NCBI RefSeq assembly: GCF_036227205.1
Contig: NZ_CP109442.1
Location: forward strand, 3,162,001-3,226,000
Direction of reading: 5' to 3'
DNA: 64,000 nucleotides
Source of the DNA: Amycolatopsis sp. NBC_01480
GTDB lineage: Bacteria > Actinomycetota > Actinomycetes > Mycobacteriales > Pseudonocardiaceae
Shown: positions 41,109-50,003 of the stretch, one piece after another
How positions within the stretch are numbered: the stretch's first letter is position 1
Layout: each line of letters opens with the position of its first letter
Program-made: the position numbers and the translations under genes
Notes under the pieces: model-generated
Seen by the model: the letters and a program-made list of their open reading frames with translations, nothing else
Told to the model about the DNA's origin: nothing
Database searches by the model: none

Positions 41109-42512
41109 GTGGCGCTGACCGACGACCGCGGTCCGACGTACGCGGAGTCCGACCCGGGTCCGAGCGACCCCGGGTCCGGCGGCTTCGACCGCCAGCCGCC
41201 GCAGGACCTCGCGGCCGAGCAGTCGGTGCTGGGCGGCATGCTGCTGTCGAAGGACGCGATCGCCGACGTCATCGAGGCGCTCGGCCCCGGCGACTTCTAC
41301 CGGCCTGCGCACCAGGCGGTGTACGACTGCATCCTCGACCTCTACGGCCGCGGCGAGCCCGCCGACCCGATCACGGTCTCGGCCGAGCTGGAGCGGCGGG
41401 GCGAGCTCGGCCGCGTCGGCGGTGCGCCGTACCTGCACACGCTGATCGCGACCGTGCCCACCGCGGCCAACGCCGGCTACTACGCCGAGATCGTCTCCGA
41501 GAAGGCGGTGCTGCGCCGGCTCGTCGAGGCGGGCACGCGGATCGTGCAGTACGGCTACGGCGCGGCGGCCGCCGACGGCGCCAACATCGACGAGGTCGTC
41601 GACCGCGCGCAGGCCGCGATCTACGACGTCACCGAGCGGCGCACGAGCGAGGACTACGTCGCGCTCGAAGACCTGCTGCAGCCGACCATGGACGAGATCG
41701 ACGCGATCGCCTCGCGCGGCGGCCAGTCGCAGGGCATCCCGACCGGGTTCGCCGACTTCGACGAGCTGACGAACGGCCTGCACCCCGGCCAGATGATCAT
41801 CGTCGCGGCCCGCCCCGGTGTCGGCAAGTCGACCCTCGGCCTGGACTTCGTCCGCTCGGCGTCCATCAAGCACGGCCTGACCAGCGTCATCTTCTCGCTG
41901 GAAATGAGCCGCACCGAGATCGTCATGCGCATGCTCTCGGCCGAAGCCAAGATCCGGCTCGCCGACATGCGCGGTGGCAAGATGTCCGACGACGACTGGA
42001 CCCGGCTGGCCCGGCGGATGAGCGAGGTCTCCGAGGCGCCGCTGTTCGTCGACGACTCGCCGAACATGACGATGATGGAGATCCGCGCGAAGGCCCGGCG
42101 GCTCAAGCAGCGGCACGACCTCAAGCTCGTGATCGTCGACTACCTGCAGCTGATGACGTCGGGCAAGCGCGTCGAGTCGCGGCAGCAGGAGGTCTCGGAG
42201 TTCTCGCGGCAGCTCAAGCTGCTGGCGAAGGAGATCGAGGTACCGGTGATCGCGATCTCCCAGCTGAACCGTGGCCCGGAACAGCGCACCGACAAGAAGC
42301 CGATGCTGTCCGACCTGCGTGAGTCCGGCTCGCTGGAGCAGGACGCGGACATCGTCATCCTGATCAACCGACCGGACGCCTGGGAGCGCGACGACCCCCG
42401 CGCCGGCGAGGCGGACCTGATCCTGGCGAAGCACCGTGCCGGCCCGACCAGCACGATCGTCGTCGCGCACCAGCTGCACTACAGCCGTTTCGTCGACCTC
42501 GCGCACGACTGA
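41109..42512 (+). CDS. dnaB: Replicative DNA helicase DnaB
   Basis: 467-aa hexameric 5'-3' helicase. N-terminal domain starts PPQDLAAEQSVLGGMLLSKDAIADV. The RecA-like C-domain has Walker A ARPGVGKST with Lys240, FSLEMSRTEIVMRM, the Walker B region LKLVIVDYLQLM, and ISQLNRGPEQRTDKKPMLSDLRESGSLEQDAD with the arginine finger region. No intein interrupts it, though DnaB is a common intein host. GTG 41109 is preferred because GAGGAGG lies 11 nt upstream; GTG 41058 would add 17 residues without a good ribosome-binding site. The upstream spacer holds the DnaA-box cluster. Confidence 0.96.
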   Translation: MALTDDRGPTYAESDPGPSDPGSGGFDRQPPQDLAAEQSVLGGMLLSKDAIADVIEALGPGDFYRPAHQAVYDCILDLYGRGEPADPITVSAELERRGELGRVGGAPYLHTLIATVPTAANAGYYAEIVSEKAVLRRLVEAGTRIVQYGYGAAAADGANIDEVVDRAQAAIYDVTERRTSEDYVALEDLLQPTMDEIDAIASRGGQSQGIPTGFADFDELTNGLHPGQMIIVAARPGVGKSTLGLDFVRSASIKHGLTSVIFSLEMSRTEIVMRMLSAEAKIRLADMRGGKMSDDDWTRLARRMSEVSEAPLFVDDSPNMTMMEIRAKARRLKQRHDLKLVIVDYLQLMTSGKRVESRQQEVSEFSRQLKLLAKEIEVPVIAISQLNRGPEQRTDKKPMLSDLRESGSLEQDADIVILINRPDAWERDDPRAGEADLILAKHRAGPTSTIVVAHQLHYSRFVDLAHD

Positions 42513-42538
42513 CGCGGAAGGTCTCCATCCACTCGCCG

Positions 42539-42991
42539 CTACGCGACGGGGGAACCGTCGTCGAGGGTGTCCAGGACGGCGGGTAAGCCGGCTCGCAGCA
42601 TCTTCCGGCGGACGGTGCCGAGCAGCCGGGCCATGAGAAATCCGCCGACCCCGGTGAAACCCGTGTGGTCGTAGGTGAAACGCGTGCCGCCGGCGTGGGG
42701 CTCGAGCCGGTACACGACCTCCGTCACGTCGCCGCCCGCGCTGTCGGTCCACGAGTAGCGAAACAGCGACGGCTCAATCACTTCGAGCACCTCGCAGTCC
42801 ACTACCCCGTTCCAGCCGGGCTTGGGTTTCGCGTGGAACTGGAACTTCGCGCCCGGCACCAGGACCAGGCCCTCCGGACGGCCGCCCGCGCCGGTCGAGG
42901 TCCACCGCGGGATCAGCGCCGGGTCGGTGACGGCTCGCCAGACCTTCGCGGGGGAGTGCGGGTAGTCGCGGACGATGTGGATGGCGCTCAT
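42539..42991 (-). CDS. SRPBCC / AHSA1-like protein
   Basis: 150-aa START-like helix-grip protein. Begins IHIVRDYPHSPAKVWRAVTDPALIPRW, the typical polyketide-cyclase/AHSA1 opening, and has KPGWNGVVDCEVLEVIEPSLFRYSW and GGTRFTYDHTGFTGVGGF. Members bind small hydrophobic ligands or act as stress co-chaperones; the ligand is unknown. ATG 42991 has GAGGAAG upstream. It is divergent from the dioxygenase gene, converges on dnaB, and carries a dyad at 43039-43054 in its probable -35 region. Confidence 0.83.
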   Translation of the reverse strand: MSAIHIVRDYPHSPAKVWRAVTDPALIPRWTSTGAGGRPEGLVLVPGAKFQFHAKPKPGWNGVVDCEVLEVIEPSLFRYSWTDSAGGDVTEVVYRLEPHAGGTRFTYDHTGFTGVGGFLMARLLGTVRRKMLRAGLPAVLDTLDDGSPVA

Positions 42992-43038
42992 GGTGGCTTC
43001 CTCACTCAGTCGGACCGGGTCGAGCTTAGTTTACAGTC

Positions 43039-43054
43039 ACAGAAAACTTTCTGT
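43039..43054. promoter_or_regulatory. Dyad ACAGAAA-AC-TTTCTGT in divergent promoter region
   Basis: Two perfect 7-bp arms with a 2-nt centre lie just upstream of a -10-like TAAACT (43028-43033, minus strand) of the SRPBCC gene. Longer-range TGAAACTT/AAGTTTCA arms occur further along the same 154-bp spacer. It is a candidate operator; no regulator gene is adjacent. Confidence 0.35.
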
Positions 43055-43145
43055 CGATGAAACTTCCGCTGATCCAGGAAATATCCCGGAACTCGCCGAC
43101 GTCGCGTACTCTGGTAGTTGAAGTTTCAAATATTGGAGGCAAACG

Positions 43146-43922
43146 ATGGCGCCAACACCGGTCCTGTACCTCAGCCACGGTGCGCCGCCGCTCGCCGACG
43201 ACGCGACGTGGACCCGGCAGCTGGCGGGCTGGTCCGCGAACCTGCCGCGGCCGAAGGCGATCCTGATCGTCTCGGCGCACTGGGAAGAGGCGCCCTTGAC
43301 GCTCGGGGCGACCACCACCGTCCCGCTGGTCTACGACTTCTGGGGCTTCGCCGACCGCTACTACCAGGTCGAGTACGCCGCGCCCGGCGCGCCCGAGCTG
43401 GCCCGCCAGGTCCGAAAACTGTTGCACTCCACCACGACGCCGGTGCACGACGCGCCGGAGCGCGGGCTGGACCACGGCGCGTACGTGCCACTCGTCGAGA
43501 TGTACCCCGGCGCCGACATCCCGGTGCTGCAGATCTCGATGCCGTCCCTCGACCCGCAGGCGCTTTTCGACGTCGGCCGCAAGCTCGCACCGCTGCGCAA
43601 CGAGGGCGTGCTGATCATCGGAAGCGGCTTCTTCACGCACAACCTGAGCGCCATGCGCCAGGTCGACGGCACGGCCGGCACGCCACCGCAGTGGTCCGCC
43701 GAGTTCGACCAGTGGGGCGACGAGGTGCTGCGCGCCGGCGACGTCGACGCGCTGCTCGACTTCCGGCGCAAGGCCCCGGCCGCCGCCCTCGCGCACCCGC
43801 GGATCGAGCACTTCGCGCCGCTGTTCGTGTCGCTCGGCGCCAGCTCCGCCGAGGGCTCGGGCCGCACCGTCATCGACGGGTTCTGGTACGGCCTCGCCAA
43901 GCGCTCACTCGAGTTTTCCTGA
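43146..43922 (+). CDS. DODA-type (LigB/YgiD family) extradiol ring-cleavage dioxygenase
   Basis: 258-aa Fe(II)- or zinc-binding protein of the class III extradiol dioxygenase family. Metal ligands and catalytic His are visible: YLSHGAPPLAD near the N-terminus, VSAHWEEA, RGLDHGAYVPL and GSGFFTHNLSAM; the ending IDGFWYGLAKRSLEFS is typical of YgiD. The natural substrate is unknown; some relatives open L-DOPA or catechols. ATG 43146 has TTGGAGG upstream. Confidence 0.87.
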   Translation: MAPTPVLYLSHGAPPLADDATWTRQLAGWSANLPRPKAILIVSAHWEEAPLTLGATTTVPLVYDFWGFADRYYQVEYAAPGAPELARQVRKLLHSTTTPVHDAPERGLDHGAYVPLVEMYPGADIPVLQISMPSLDPQALFDVGRKLAPLRNEGVLIIGSGFFTHNLSAMRQVDGTAGTPPQWSAEFDQWGDEVLRAGDVDALLDFRRKAPAAALAHPRIEHFAPLFVSLGASSAEGSGRTVIDGFWYGLAKRSLEFS

Positions 43923-43932
43923 GCGGACAAGA

Positions 43933-43969
43933 AAACGGGCCCGGAAGCTGGCTGCTTCCGGGCCCGTTT
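43933..43969. terminator. Bidirectional terminator between dioxygenase and chaplin-repeat gene
   Basis: A perfect 16-bp stem (43933-43948 with 43954-43969; AAACGGGCCCGGAAGC) with a 5-nt loop. AAAA precedes and TTTCGTTT follows, so it works in both directions between convergent genes. Confidence 0.88.
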
Positions 43970-43987
43970 CGTTTACTGGCTAGCTGT

Positions 43988-46900
43988 TCACTTCTTGAAG
44001 AAGCCGGTCACCTTGGCGGCCAGCTTCTGGATCGCACCCAGCGGGGACGAGTCCATCCCGGCCAGCGCCGGAACCTGCGCGGCCGGCAGCCCCGCGGTGG
44101 GCAGGCCGGCGGTCGGCAGGGCAGGCAGGCCCGCGACCGGCAGCGCCGAGACGACGGGCAGCGTCGGCAGACCGGCGGTCGGCAGCTGGGCCGGCATCGT
44201 GGTCGGCACACCCGGCAGGGCGGGCACGCCCGGCAGGGCCGGGAGCGCCGTCACGGCGGGCAGCTGGCTCAGCGTCGGCAGCGAAGCCTTCACCGGCAGC
44301 TGGGTCGGCAGCGCCGGCAGGGCCGAAGCGTCGGACCGGCCGGCGGTGCCGGGCAGCGCCGGAACGCCGGGCAGAGCCGGGACCGCGGGCAGGGCCGGAA
44401 CCCCGGCCAGGCCCGGCAGCGCCGGCGCGTGCACGCCGCTGCCCAGACCGCTCAGCGACGGGAGCGCACCCGCGCCCTTGAGCTGCTGCAGCTGCCCCAG
44501 CGCCGACAGGCCGCTGACCTGCGGCAGGTCGGCACGCTCGGCACCCGGGACGGGCAGCATGGACATCGCCGGCAGCTGCGGCAGGGCCGGCAGCCCGGCA
44601 CCGGTCGGCAGCGCCGGGAGGCCCTGCGACAGGTCCGGCAGCGCCGGCAGCTGGTCAGCGGCCATCTCGTTGCCGAGCGGCGCGTCGAGCGACGGCTCGG
44701 TCAGCTCGGTGGAGTCGGTCCCCTCCGAGGTCGCGGTGCCCAGCAGCGCCAGCGGCACGCCGAAGACCGGCACGTCGACCGGCAGGGCGTGGTAGAAGTC
44801 GTAGCCGGACAGCGCACTGCCGTCACCATCGGTGGTGGGGGTGCCCCCGTTGGTGGCGGTGATCATGTTGTCGCCGACCGAGTGCGACACGCCGGCCGCG
44901 CTGATCGCGTCGTCCGTCACGTACGGCACCGCGGTCACCGGCAGGTCGAGGATGTCGCCCGAAACCGAGCCCTCGACGCCCGACGTGGTGTCGTCACCGG
45001 CGTTGGTCACGGCAGTGCTGTTGGTGGCGTCGCCGGAGGCCACACCCGCGGCCGAGACCGAGTCACCGATGACCTGCGCCACCGGCTCCGCGTCCGCGCC
45101 GACGATGTCGCCGGCAACCGCGCCCGCGTCACCGTTGGTCAGGGAGCTGCCGCCCGCGGTCGAGGTGATGTCGTTGCTGCCGCCACCGTGGCCCAGGGCC
45201 GCGCCCGCGACACCGGTGCCCGAGGGAGTGAGCGCGCCGGCGATCGGCGCCTTCACGATGTTGCCGGCGATGCCGCCGCCCTTGCCGTCGGTGCTGGCGT
45301 CGCCGCCGGCCTTCGAGTCGGTCAGGTTGTCGGCCCAGCCGGTGCCGATGCCGCCGACCGCGCCGCCGATGCCGTGGCCCTGCACGGGAAGCGAGACCGG
45401 GGCCTCGACGATGTTGCCCGCGCCGGCGCCGTTCGGGCCGCTCGCGTGCACGTCGGAGCCGGCGCCCGAGGTGGTGTCGGTGGTGGCCTTGCCGTGGCCC
45501 TGGCCCACGAACGCGCCGCCGATGCCGAACAGCTGCACCGGGGTCGACACCGGGACGGTGCCCAGGTTCGAGCTCAGGAAGCCGTTGTCATCAGCGGTGT
45601 TGCCGCCGCCGCCGCCCTGGACGACCTTGGTCTCGTGCGCCTCGGCCGAGCCCTGGCCGATGAACGAGCCACCGACGCCGAACACCTCGGCGGGCACGCC
45701 GACCGGCACCTGGACGATGTTGCCCGACCCGGAGGAGTCGGTGCCCTGGCTGCCGTCGTAGCCACCTGCCGTGACGGTCTTGTCCTCGTTGGCGGTGCCC
45801 GACGCGTTGCCGATGTGGCTGGCGCCGATGCCGTAGACCTCGGGCGCGCCCGCGGCCTGGGTGTTCACGACGTTGGCGCCGAGCACGGAGCCGTTGCCGC
45901 GGGTGTAGCTGCCGTTGCCGGCGTTCGCGTCGACGGTGTTGTCGCACGCGGCGTGGGAGTTGCCGATGTAGGTCGCGCCGACGCCGCAGACGTCGACCGG
46001 GAGGGCGACGGCGGGGTCGACCACGTTGGCCGAGCCGGCCGCGTTGTCACCGGAGGTCTTGACGAAGCCGCCCGAGTCCACCGTGCTGGAGGTCGAGCCG
46101 GCCGTGCTGTCGCGGTCGACGGCGTGTCCGGTGGTGGCGTTGCCGATCCAGGTGGCGGCCACGTTGGCCACGTTGGCCACCGGGCTGAGCTGCGCCGCGG
46201 CGGCGGTGCCGGCCAGGAACGAGTTGTCCCCGTCGGTCTCGATGTAGGTCGGCGTGCCGGCCAGGCTGCCCGGGCGCTTGTCGCCGGCCTTCGCGTCGGC
46301 CGAGGAGTTCGACGCCGTGTCGGCGTCCGAGCCCCACACGCCACCGGCGTTGCCGTTGAACTTCACCGGCAGCGCGATGGGAGCGCCCACCACGTTGCCC
46401 GTGCCGGCGCCGCCCTTGCCGCTGCTGAGCATGGACCCGCCGGAGGTGGCGGAGGTGTCGGCGGCGTACGAGCTGTACGCGTTGCCGAGCAGGTACGAGA
46501 TCGCGTTGCCGGTCACCTGGACCGGGGTGGCGAACTGGCCCGCGACGACGTTGCCGGACAGGCCGGAGCCCTTGCCGGAGGTGTCGATGTTGCCGGTCTC
46601 GGACGCGCTCTGGTAGGCCGAGCCGCCGTGCACCGCGCCGCTGCCGCCGGCCACGCCGACGCCGTTGCCGGCGAGCTGCACCGGCAGCGCCCAGTCGAGG
46701 GCCACGACGTTGCCCGCGAGCCCGGAGTCCTTGCCGGAGGTCGCGATGTCCTGGTTGTGCGAGTAGGTCTGCTCCTGCGAGCTGCCGTCGACCTTCGCGT
46801 CGCCGATGACGCCGACCGCGTTGTCCACGATCTGGATCGGGACGACCACGTCGCCCGAGACCTTGTTGCCCTTGAACGCGTCGTGGGTCGGCGTGAGGTC

Positions 46901-47224
46901 ACGCGGCCCGTCGGCCTTCGGCAGGCTGTCCGTCAGGTCGCCCGCGCCCGCCGGCGACTTCGCCGAAGCGAGCACGCCCTTCGCGGCTTCGGTGACCGGC
47001 TTGGTGCTCAGCTCAGTCTTGAACGCCGGGACGTCGTACTGGCCGAGCGGCGTGCCGATGGCGTTGTTCGACGTGTCGATCGGGACGGTGACGTTCAGGT
47101 CGAGCGGGGAGGCCGGGGTGTCAGGGTTGACGTTTTCGTCGGCCGAGGCGATGCCGGTGCCCAGCATCAGCAACCCACCCGTGACCAACGCGGTCTGGAG
47201 TCCGCGCTTTGCCCAGGTCTGCAT
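43988..47224 (-). CDS. Giant secreted protein with chaplin-like repeats and LPALP tail
   Basis: 1078-aa exported protein. The signal peptide (QTWAKRGLQTALVTGGLLMLGTGIASADE) starts at ATG 47224, chosen for AAGGAG nine bases upstream; 47242 is an in-frame alternative. About fourteen copies of a 45-65-residue unit follow. Each has a hydrophobic beta core of the type GNVVxxPVxLPVxxxGNxVxxxG, such as GNVVALDWALPVQLAGNGVG and ANVVDPAVALPVDVCGVGATYIG, joined by Ser/Thr/Gly/Asn linkers. This core is that of chaplins, the amyloid surface proteins of aerial hyphae, but Cys pairs are mostly missing. Residues ~880-1060 are a low-complexity LPALP/LPGV region, and the end is KLAAKVTGFFKK. Likely a surface coat or adhesin. 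Confidence 0.78.
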   Translation of the reverse strand: MQTWAKRGLQTALVTGGLLMLGTGIASADENVNPDTPASPLDLNVTVPIDTSNNAIGTPLGQYDVPAFKTELSTKPVTEAAKGVLASAKSPAGAGDLTDSLPKADGPRDLTPTHDAFKGNKVSGDVVVPIQIVDNAVGVIGDAKVDGSSQEQTYSHNQDIATSGKDSGLAGNVVALDWALPVQLAGNGVGVAGGSGAVHGGSAYQSASETGNIDTSGKGSGLSGNVVAGQFATPVQVTGNAISYLLGNAYSSYAADTSATSGGSMLSSGKGGAGTGNVVGAPIALPVKFNGNAGGVWGSDADTASNSSADAKAGDKRPGSLAGTPTYIETDGDNSFLAGTAAAAQLSPVANVANVAATWIGNATTGHAVDRDSTAGSTSSTVDSGGFVKTSGDNAAGSANVVDPAVALPVDVCGVGATYIGNSHAACDNTVDANAGNGSYTRGNGSVLGANVVNTQAAGAPEVYGIGASHIGNASGTANEDKTVTAGGYDGSQGTDSSGSGNIVQVPVGVPAEVFGVGGSFIGQGSAEAHETKVVQGGGGGNTADDNGFLSSNLGTVPVSTPVQLFGIGGAFVGQGHGKATTDTTSGAGSDVHASGPNGAGAGNIVEAPVSLPVQGHGIGGAVGGIGTGWADNLTDSKAGGDASTDGKGGGIAGNIVKAPIAGALTPSGTGVAGAALGHGGGSNDITSTAGGSSLTNGDAGAVAGDIVGADAEPVAQVIGDSVSAAGVASGDATNSTAVTNAGDDTTSGVEGSVSGDILDLPVTAVPYVTDDAISAAGVSHSVGDNMITATNGGTPTTDGDGSALSGYDFYHALPVDVPVFGVPLALLGTATSEGTDSTELTEPSLDAPLGNEMAADQLPALPDLSQGLPALPTGAGLPALPQLPAMSMLPVPGAERADLPQVSGLSALGQLQQLKGAGALPSLSGLGSGVHAPALPGLAGVPALPAVPALPGVPALPGTAGRSDASALPALPTQLPVKASLPTLSQLPAVTALPALPGVPALPGVPTTMPAQLPTAGLPTLPVVSALPVAGLPALPTAGLPTAGLPAAQVPALAGMDSSPLGAIQKLAAKVTGFFKK

Positions 47225-47441
47225 GGGGTTTTTCTCCTTCATTTCGGGTTCCCTTGCGGGCTTGTGGGGGTGCGCTCGTGCGAGCTCGCACAGTGAGGAG
47301 CGCACCGGAGGGGGTGGTGCGGCGGCGGGCGCGGAGAAGTGCGCACGCGAGAAACCCGCGGGTTCGGTCGGTGACGCCGAGCCGGTACGCGAAAAGGCGC
47401 TTGGCTTCAGGGCGCGTCAACGACCCCGCGGGTGAGGTGAA

Positions 47442-48503
47442 TCAGTCGGGAGTGACGCCGGGCTGCTCGCCCGGGCTGAGCGGCGTGTGCCGCACGCCGG
47501 CGCGGGTCGAACCCGCCACGGCGTTGTCGACGGCCGCGGAGACCCACGAGGGGACCCCGAAGTTCAGCACGTCGAGGTGGCCACCGGGAGCGGTGGAGCC
47601 GCCGCCGGGGGCAGTCGGGATGCTCGGGGGAGCCATCGGGAGCTGACCCGGGCTGAACGGGGCCGGCGGCAGGTTGTGGTGGTCCTTGTGGTGCGAGGAG
47701 TCACCTAGGCCGTCGGCCGGGGCGCCGGTGTGCGCGAGGCCCGCGAGCGGGAACATCGCGCGCAGGGCGCCGGGGGTGGAAACCGCGGCTGCGCCGAGGT
47801 TCTGCGCCGGGTCACCGGTGGTCCCGGTGGCGGCGGAGTCAGGGGTGGGCTCGACCGGCGAGGCCGGGAGCGCGGGCAGGTCGATCAGCTTGCCGTGCCG
47901 GTTCGGGTCGAGCAGGCCCCAGACCTTGCTGCCGAGGTCCGGCGTCTCCGGCGACGGGGTGACGGTCTGCTCGATGACCTGGCGGGTGTCCTCCGGCTTG
48001 CGCGCGATGTGCTCGGCCGCGCCGAGGGTGCGCCGCACCGGCTGGAGGACGGCTTCCTGGCCGAGGTCGGCGACGGCGTCGCTGACCCGGCCGGACACCT
48101 CGTGGTCGGTGGTCCGGACCTGGTCGGTGTGCGGGCCGCCGATGTGGTCGCGCGGGTCGAGCGGGCAGATCGGCCGCGAGGTGCCGGGCTCGGACCACGT
48201 GGTGGCGTCCTGCTCGCAGGCGGTCACGCCGTTGACCGCGCCGACCGCGGCACCGGCGACGTCGCCGGTGAAGCTCGAAACGCCGTGGGTGACGTCGCCG
48301 AGGTTCGCGACCGTGGTGTCGGTGACCGGCGTGACGCTGACCCCGCCGGCTTCGACGGTGCCGGTGTCGGCGGAGGCGGTCGCGGAGGAGACGGCCCACG
48401 CGGCGGCGGTCGCTGCCACCGCGCCGCCGAGCACGAGGAGCGCACGCGAAGCGAGACGGCCGGCGCGCATCGCGCCCCGTCCCTCGTTCGCCGCGTCCTT
48501 CAC
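47442..48503 (-). CDS. Secreted protein of unknown function
   Basis: 353-aa exported protein. The signal peptide RLASRALLVLGGAVAATAAAWAVSSATASAD is preceded by a short n-region from GTG 48503 (GAGGAG eight bases upstream); ATG 48470 is an alternative. The first mature ~90 residues contain VTPVTDTTVANLGDVTHGVSSFTGDVAGAAVGAVNGVTAC and a second Cys (RPICPLDP), probably a disulphide. The rest is Pro/Ala/His-rich with short LPALPASP pieces like the tail of the neighbouring chaplin-repeat protein. Same strand as that gene, 217 bp upstream. No named family recognised; a joint surface role is inferred from the shared motif and position. Confidence 0.7.
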   Translation of the reverse strand: MKDAANEGRGAMRAGRLASRALLVLGGAVAATAAAWAVSSATASADTGTVEAGGVSVTPVTDTTVANLGDVTHGVSSFTGDVAGAAVGAVNGVTACEQDATTWSEPGTSRPICPLDPRDHIGGPHTDQVRTTDHEVSGRVSDAVADLGQEAVLQPVRRTLGAAEHIARKPEDTRQVIEQTVTPSPETPDLGSKVWGLLDPNRHGKLIDLPALPASPVEPTPDSAATGTTGDPAQNLGAAAVSTPGALRAMFPLAGLAHTGAPADGLGDSSHHKDHHNLPPAPFSPGQLPMAPPSIPTAPGGGSTAPGGHLDVLNFGVPSWVSAAVDNAVAGSTRAGVRHTPLSPGEQPGVTPD

Positions 48504-48766
48504 TCGTGCTTCTCCTCAACTGGGTCCCGCCGGGTGGTTGCGGAACCGAGACAACCAGCCGCGACCGCCGCCGCGCACCCTTGACACGGCTTGATGCCAC
48601 CATCGTGTGAACAACACAGTGTGTGTTCGATTCTCACGAAAAGTGATCGGAACTGGCGGGGCCCGGTTACTCCTGAGTCGGTCTGTCAAGCGGCCTATCA
48701 GGCGAAGCGTGGAACGCGCCGATGCCCGGACGACTCCGTTTCGCCCGGAATTGTCGGTGGGACCGA

Positions 48767-48772
48767 TACGGT
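48767..48772 (+). promoter_or_regulatory. -10 box (TACGGT) of AI-2E/MacS operon
   Basis: TACGGT ends 7 nt before GTG 48780 with no ribosome-binding site, fitting a leaderless operon start. The 48504-48779 spacer between divergent genes shows otherwise only a short ACACA-G-TGTGT dyad (48614-48624). Confidence 0.5.
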
Positions 48773-48779
48773 TGATCGT

Positions 48780-50003
48780 GTGAGCCAGTCTGGGCGCGAA
48801 CAGCGCGAACAACCGTTTCTCACCGCCGAGTCCGACGTCACCGGCCTGATCCCGCGCGGCCTGCGCGTGGGGGCCGCGCTGGCCTGGCGGTTCATCGTGG
48901 TGATCGCCGCGCTGTACGCGGTCGTCTGGCTGATGGGCTACCTGTCCGCGGTGGTCATCCCGGTCTCGATCGCGCTGCTGCTCTCGGCGCTGATGGCGCC
49001 GGCCGTGGCGAAGCTGGTGGCCTGGCGGTTCCCGCGCGGGCTGGCGACGGGGATCGTGCTGATCGCCGGGCTGGCCGTGCTGGGCGGGCTGCTCACCTTT
49101 GTCATCACGCAGTTCTCCAGCGGCCTCCCGCAGCTGCAGCAACAGCTCAACAACAGCCTGAACCAGATCAAGGACTGGCTGATCAACGGGCCGCTGCACC
49201 TGCGCCAGGAGCAGATCCAGGACTTCATCAACCAGGCCATCGGCTTCATCCAGAACAACCAGTCGTCGCTCACCACCACGGCGCTGACCACGGCGGGCAC
49301 GATCGGCGAGATCCTCACCGGGTTCGTGCTCACGCTGTTCGTCACGATCTTCTTCCTGGCTGGCGGCGACAACATCTACTCGTTCCTGGTGCGCGGCGTG
49401 CCGGCGCGGGTGCGGCGGCGGGTCGATGTCGCCGGGCGGCGCGGGTTCGCGTCGCTGGTCAGCTACATCCGCGCGACGGCCGCGGTGGCGGTGGTCGACG
49501 CGGTGGGCATCGGCATCGGCCTGTGGATCGTCGGCGTGCCGCTGGTGATCCCGCTGGCGACGCTGGTGTTCCTCGGCGCGTTCATCCCGATCATCGGCGC
49601 CGTGCTGGCCGGCGGGGTCGCGGTGCTGATCGCGCTGGTCACCAAGAGCTTCATCGGCGCGGTCATCGTGCTGGCCATCGTGATCGGCGTGATGCAGCTG
49701 GAGAGCCACATCCTGCAGCCGCTGCTGCTCGGGCGCGCCGTGCGGCTGCACCCGCTGGCCGTGGTGCTGGCGATCGCCGCCGGGCTGGTGGCCGCGGGGA
49801 TCGCGGGCGCGCTGCTGGCCGTGCCGCTGCTCGCCGTGCTCAACGCCGGCATCCGCTCGCTGCTGCACGAGCACAACCCCGATCCGGCGACCGTCGACGC
49901 GCTGCACTCCCAAGCCACCCGGCCCAACGACGCCAACTCGGGCTCGGACAAGGACGAGTCGGACGACGGCGAGAAAAACAAGAAGGACAACGAGAAGAAG
50001 TGA
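48780..50003 (+). CDS. AI-2E family transporter (PerM/TqsA-like)
   Basis: 407-aa membrane protein with about eight hydrophobic segments in the AI-2E_transport pattern. A paired TM block at the start (ALAWRFIVVIAALYAVVWL) precedes an amphipathic extracellular region rich in Gln/Asn (LPQLQQQLNNSLNQIKDWL) and the conserved core FLGAFIPIIGAVLAGGVAVLIALV with IGVMQLESHILQPLLLGRAVRLHPLAVVLA. The C-terminus is charged and Asp/Lys-rich. Members export small molecules or act as Na+/H+ antiporters. GTG 48780 is set by the -10 spacing. Its stop overlaps the MacS-like kinase start (GTGA, 50000-50003). Confidence 0.87.
   Translation: MSQSGREQREQPFLTAESDVTGLIPRGLRVGAALAWRFIVVIAALYAVVWLMGYLSAVVIPVSIALLLSALMAPAVAKLVAWRFPRGLATGIVLIAGLAVLGGLLTFVITQFSSGLPQLQQQLNNSLNQIKDWLINGPLHLRQEQIQDFINQAIGFIQNNQSSLTTTALTTAGTIGEILTGFVLTLFVTIFFLAGGDNIYSFLVRGVPARVRRRVDVAGRRGFASLVSYIRATAAVAVVDAVGIGIGLWIVGVPLVIPLATLVFLGAFIPIIGAVLAGGVAVLIALVTKSFIGAVIVLAIVIGVMQLESHILQPLLLGRAVRLHPLAVVLAIAAGLVAAGIAGALLAVPLLAVLNAGIRSLLHEHNPDPATVDALHSQATRPNDANSGSDKDESDDGEKNKKDNEKK

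Noticed and set aside
41109..42512. Intein in DnaB
   Set aside because: The Walker and downstream motifs follow at normal spacing and the protein is 467 residues, so no insert is present.
44000..44640. Repetitive GGCAGCGCCGG-type DNA as a mobile repeat
   Set aside because: It encodes the LPALP/LPGV tail of the chaplin-repeat protein in frame, so it is protein low complexity.
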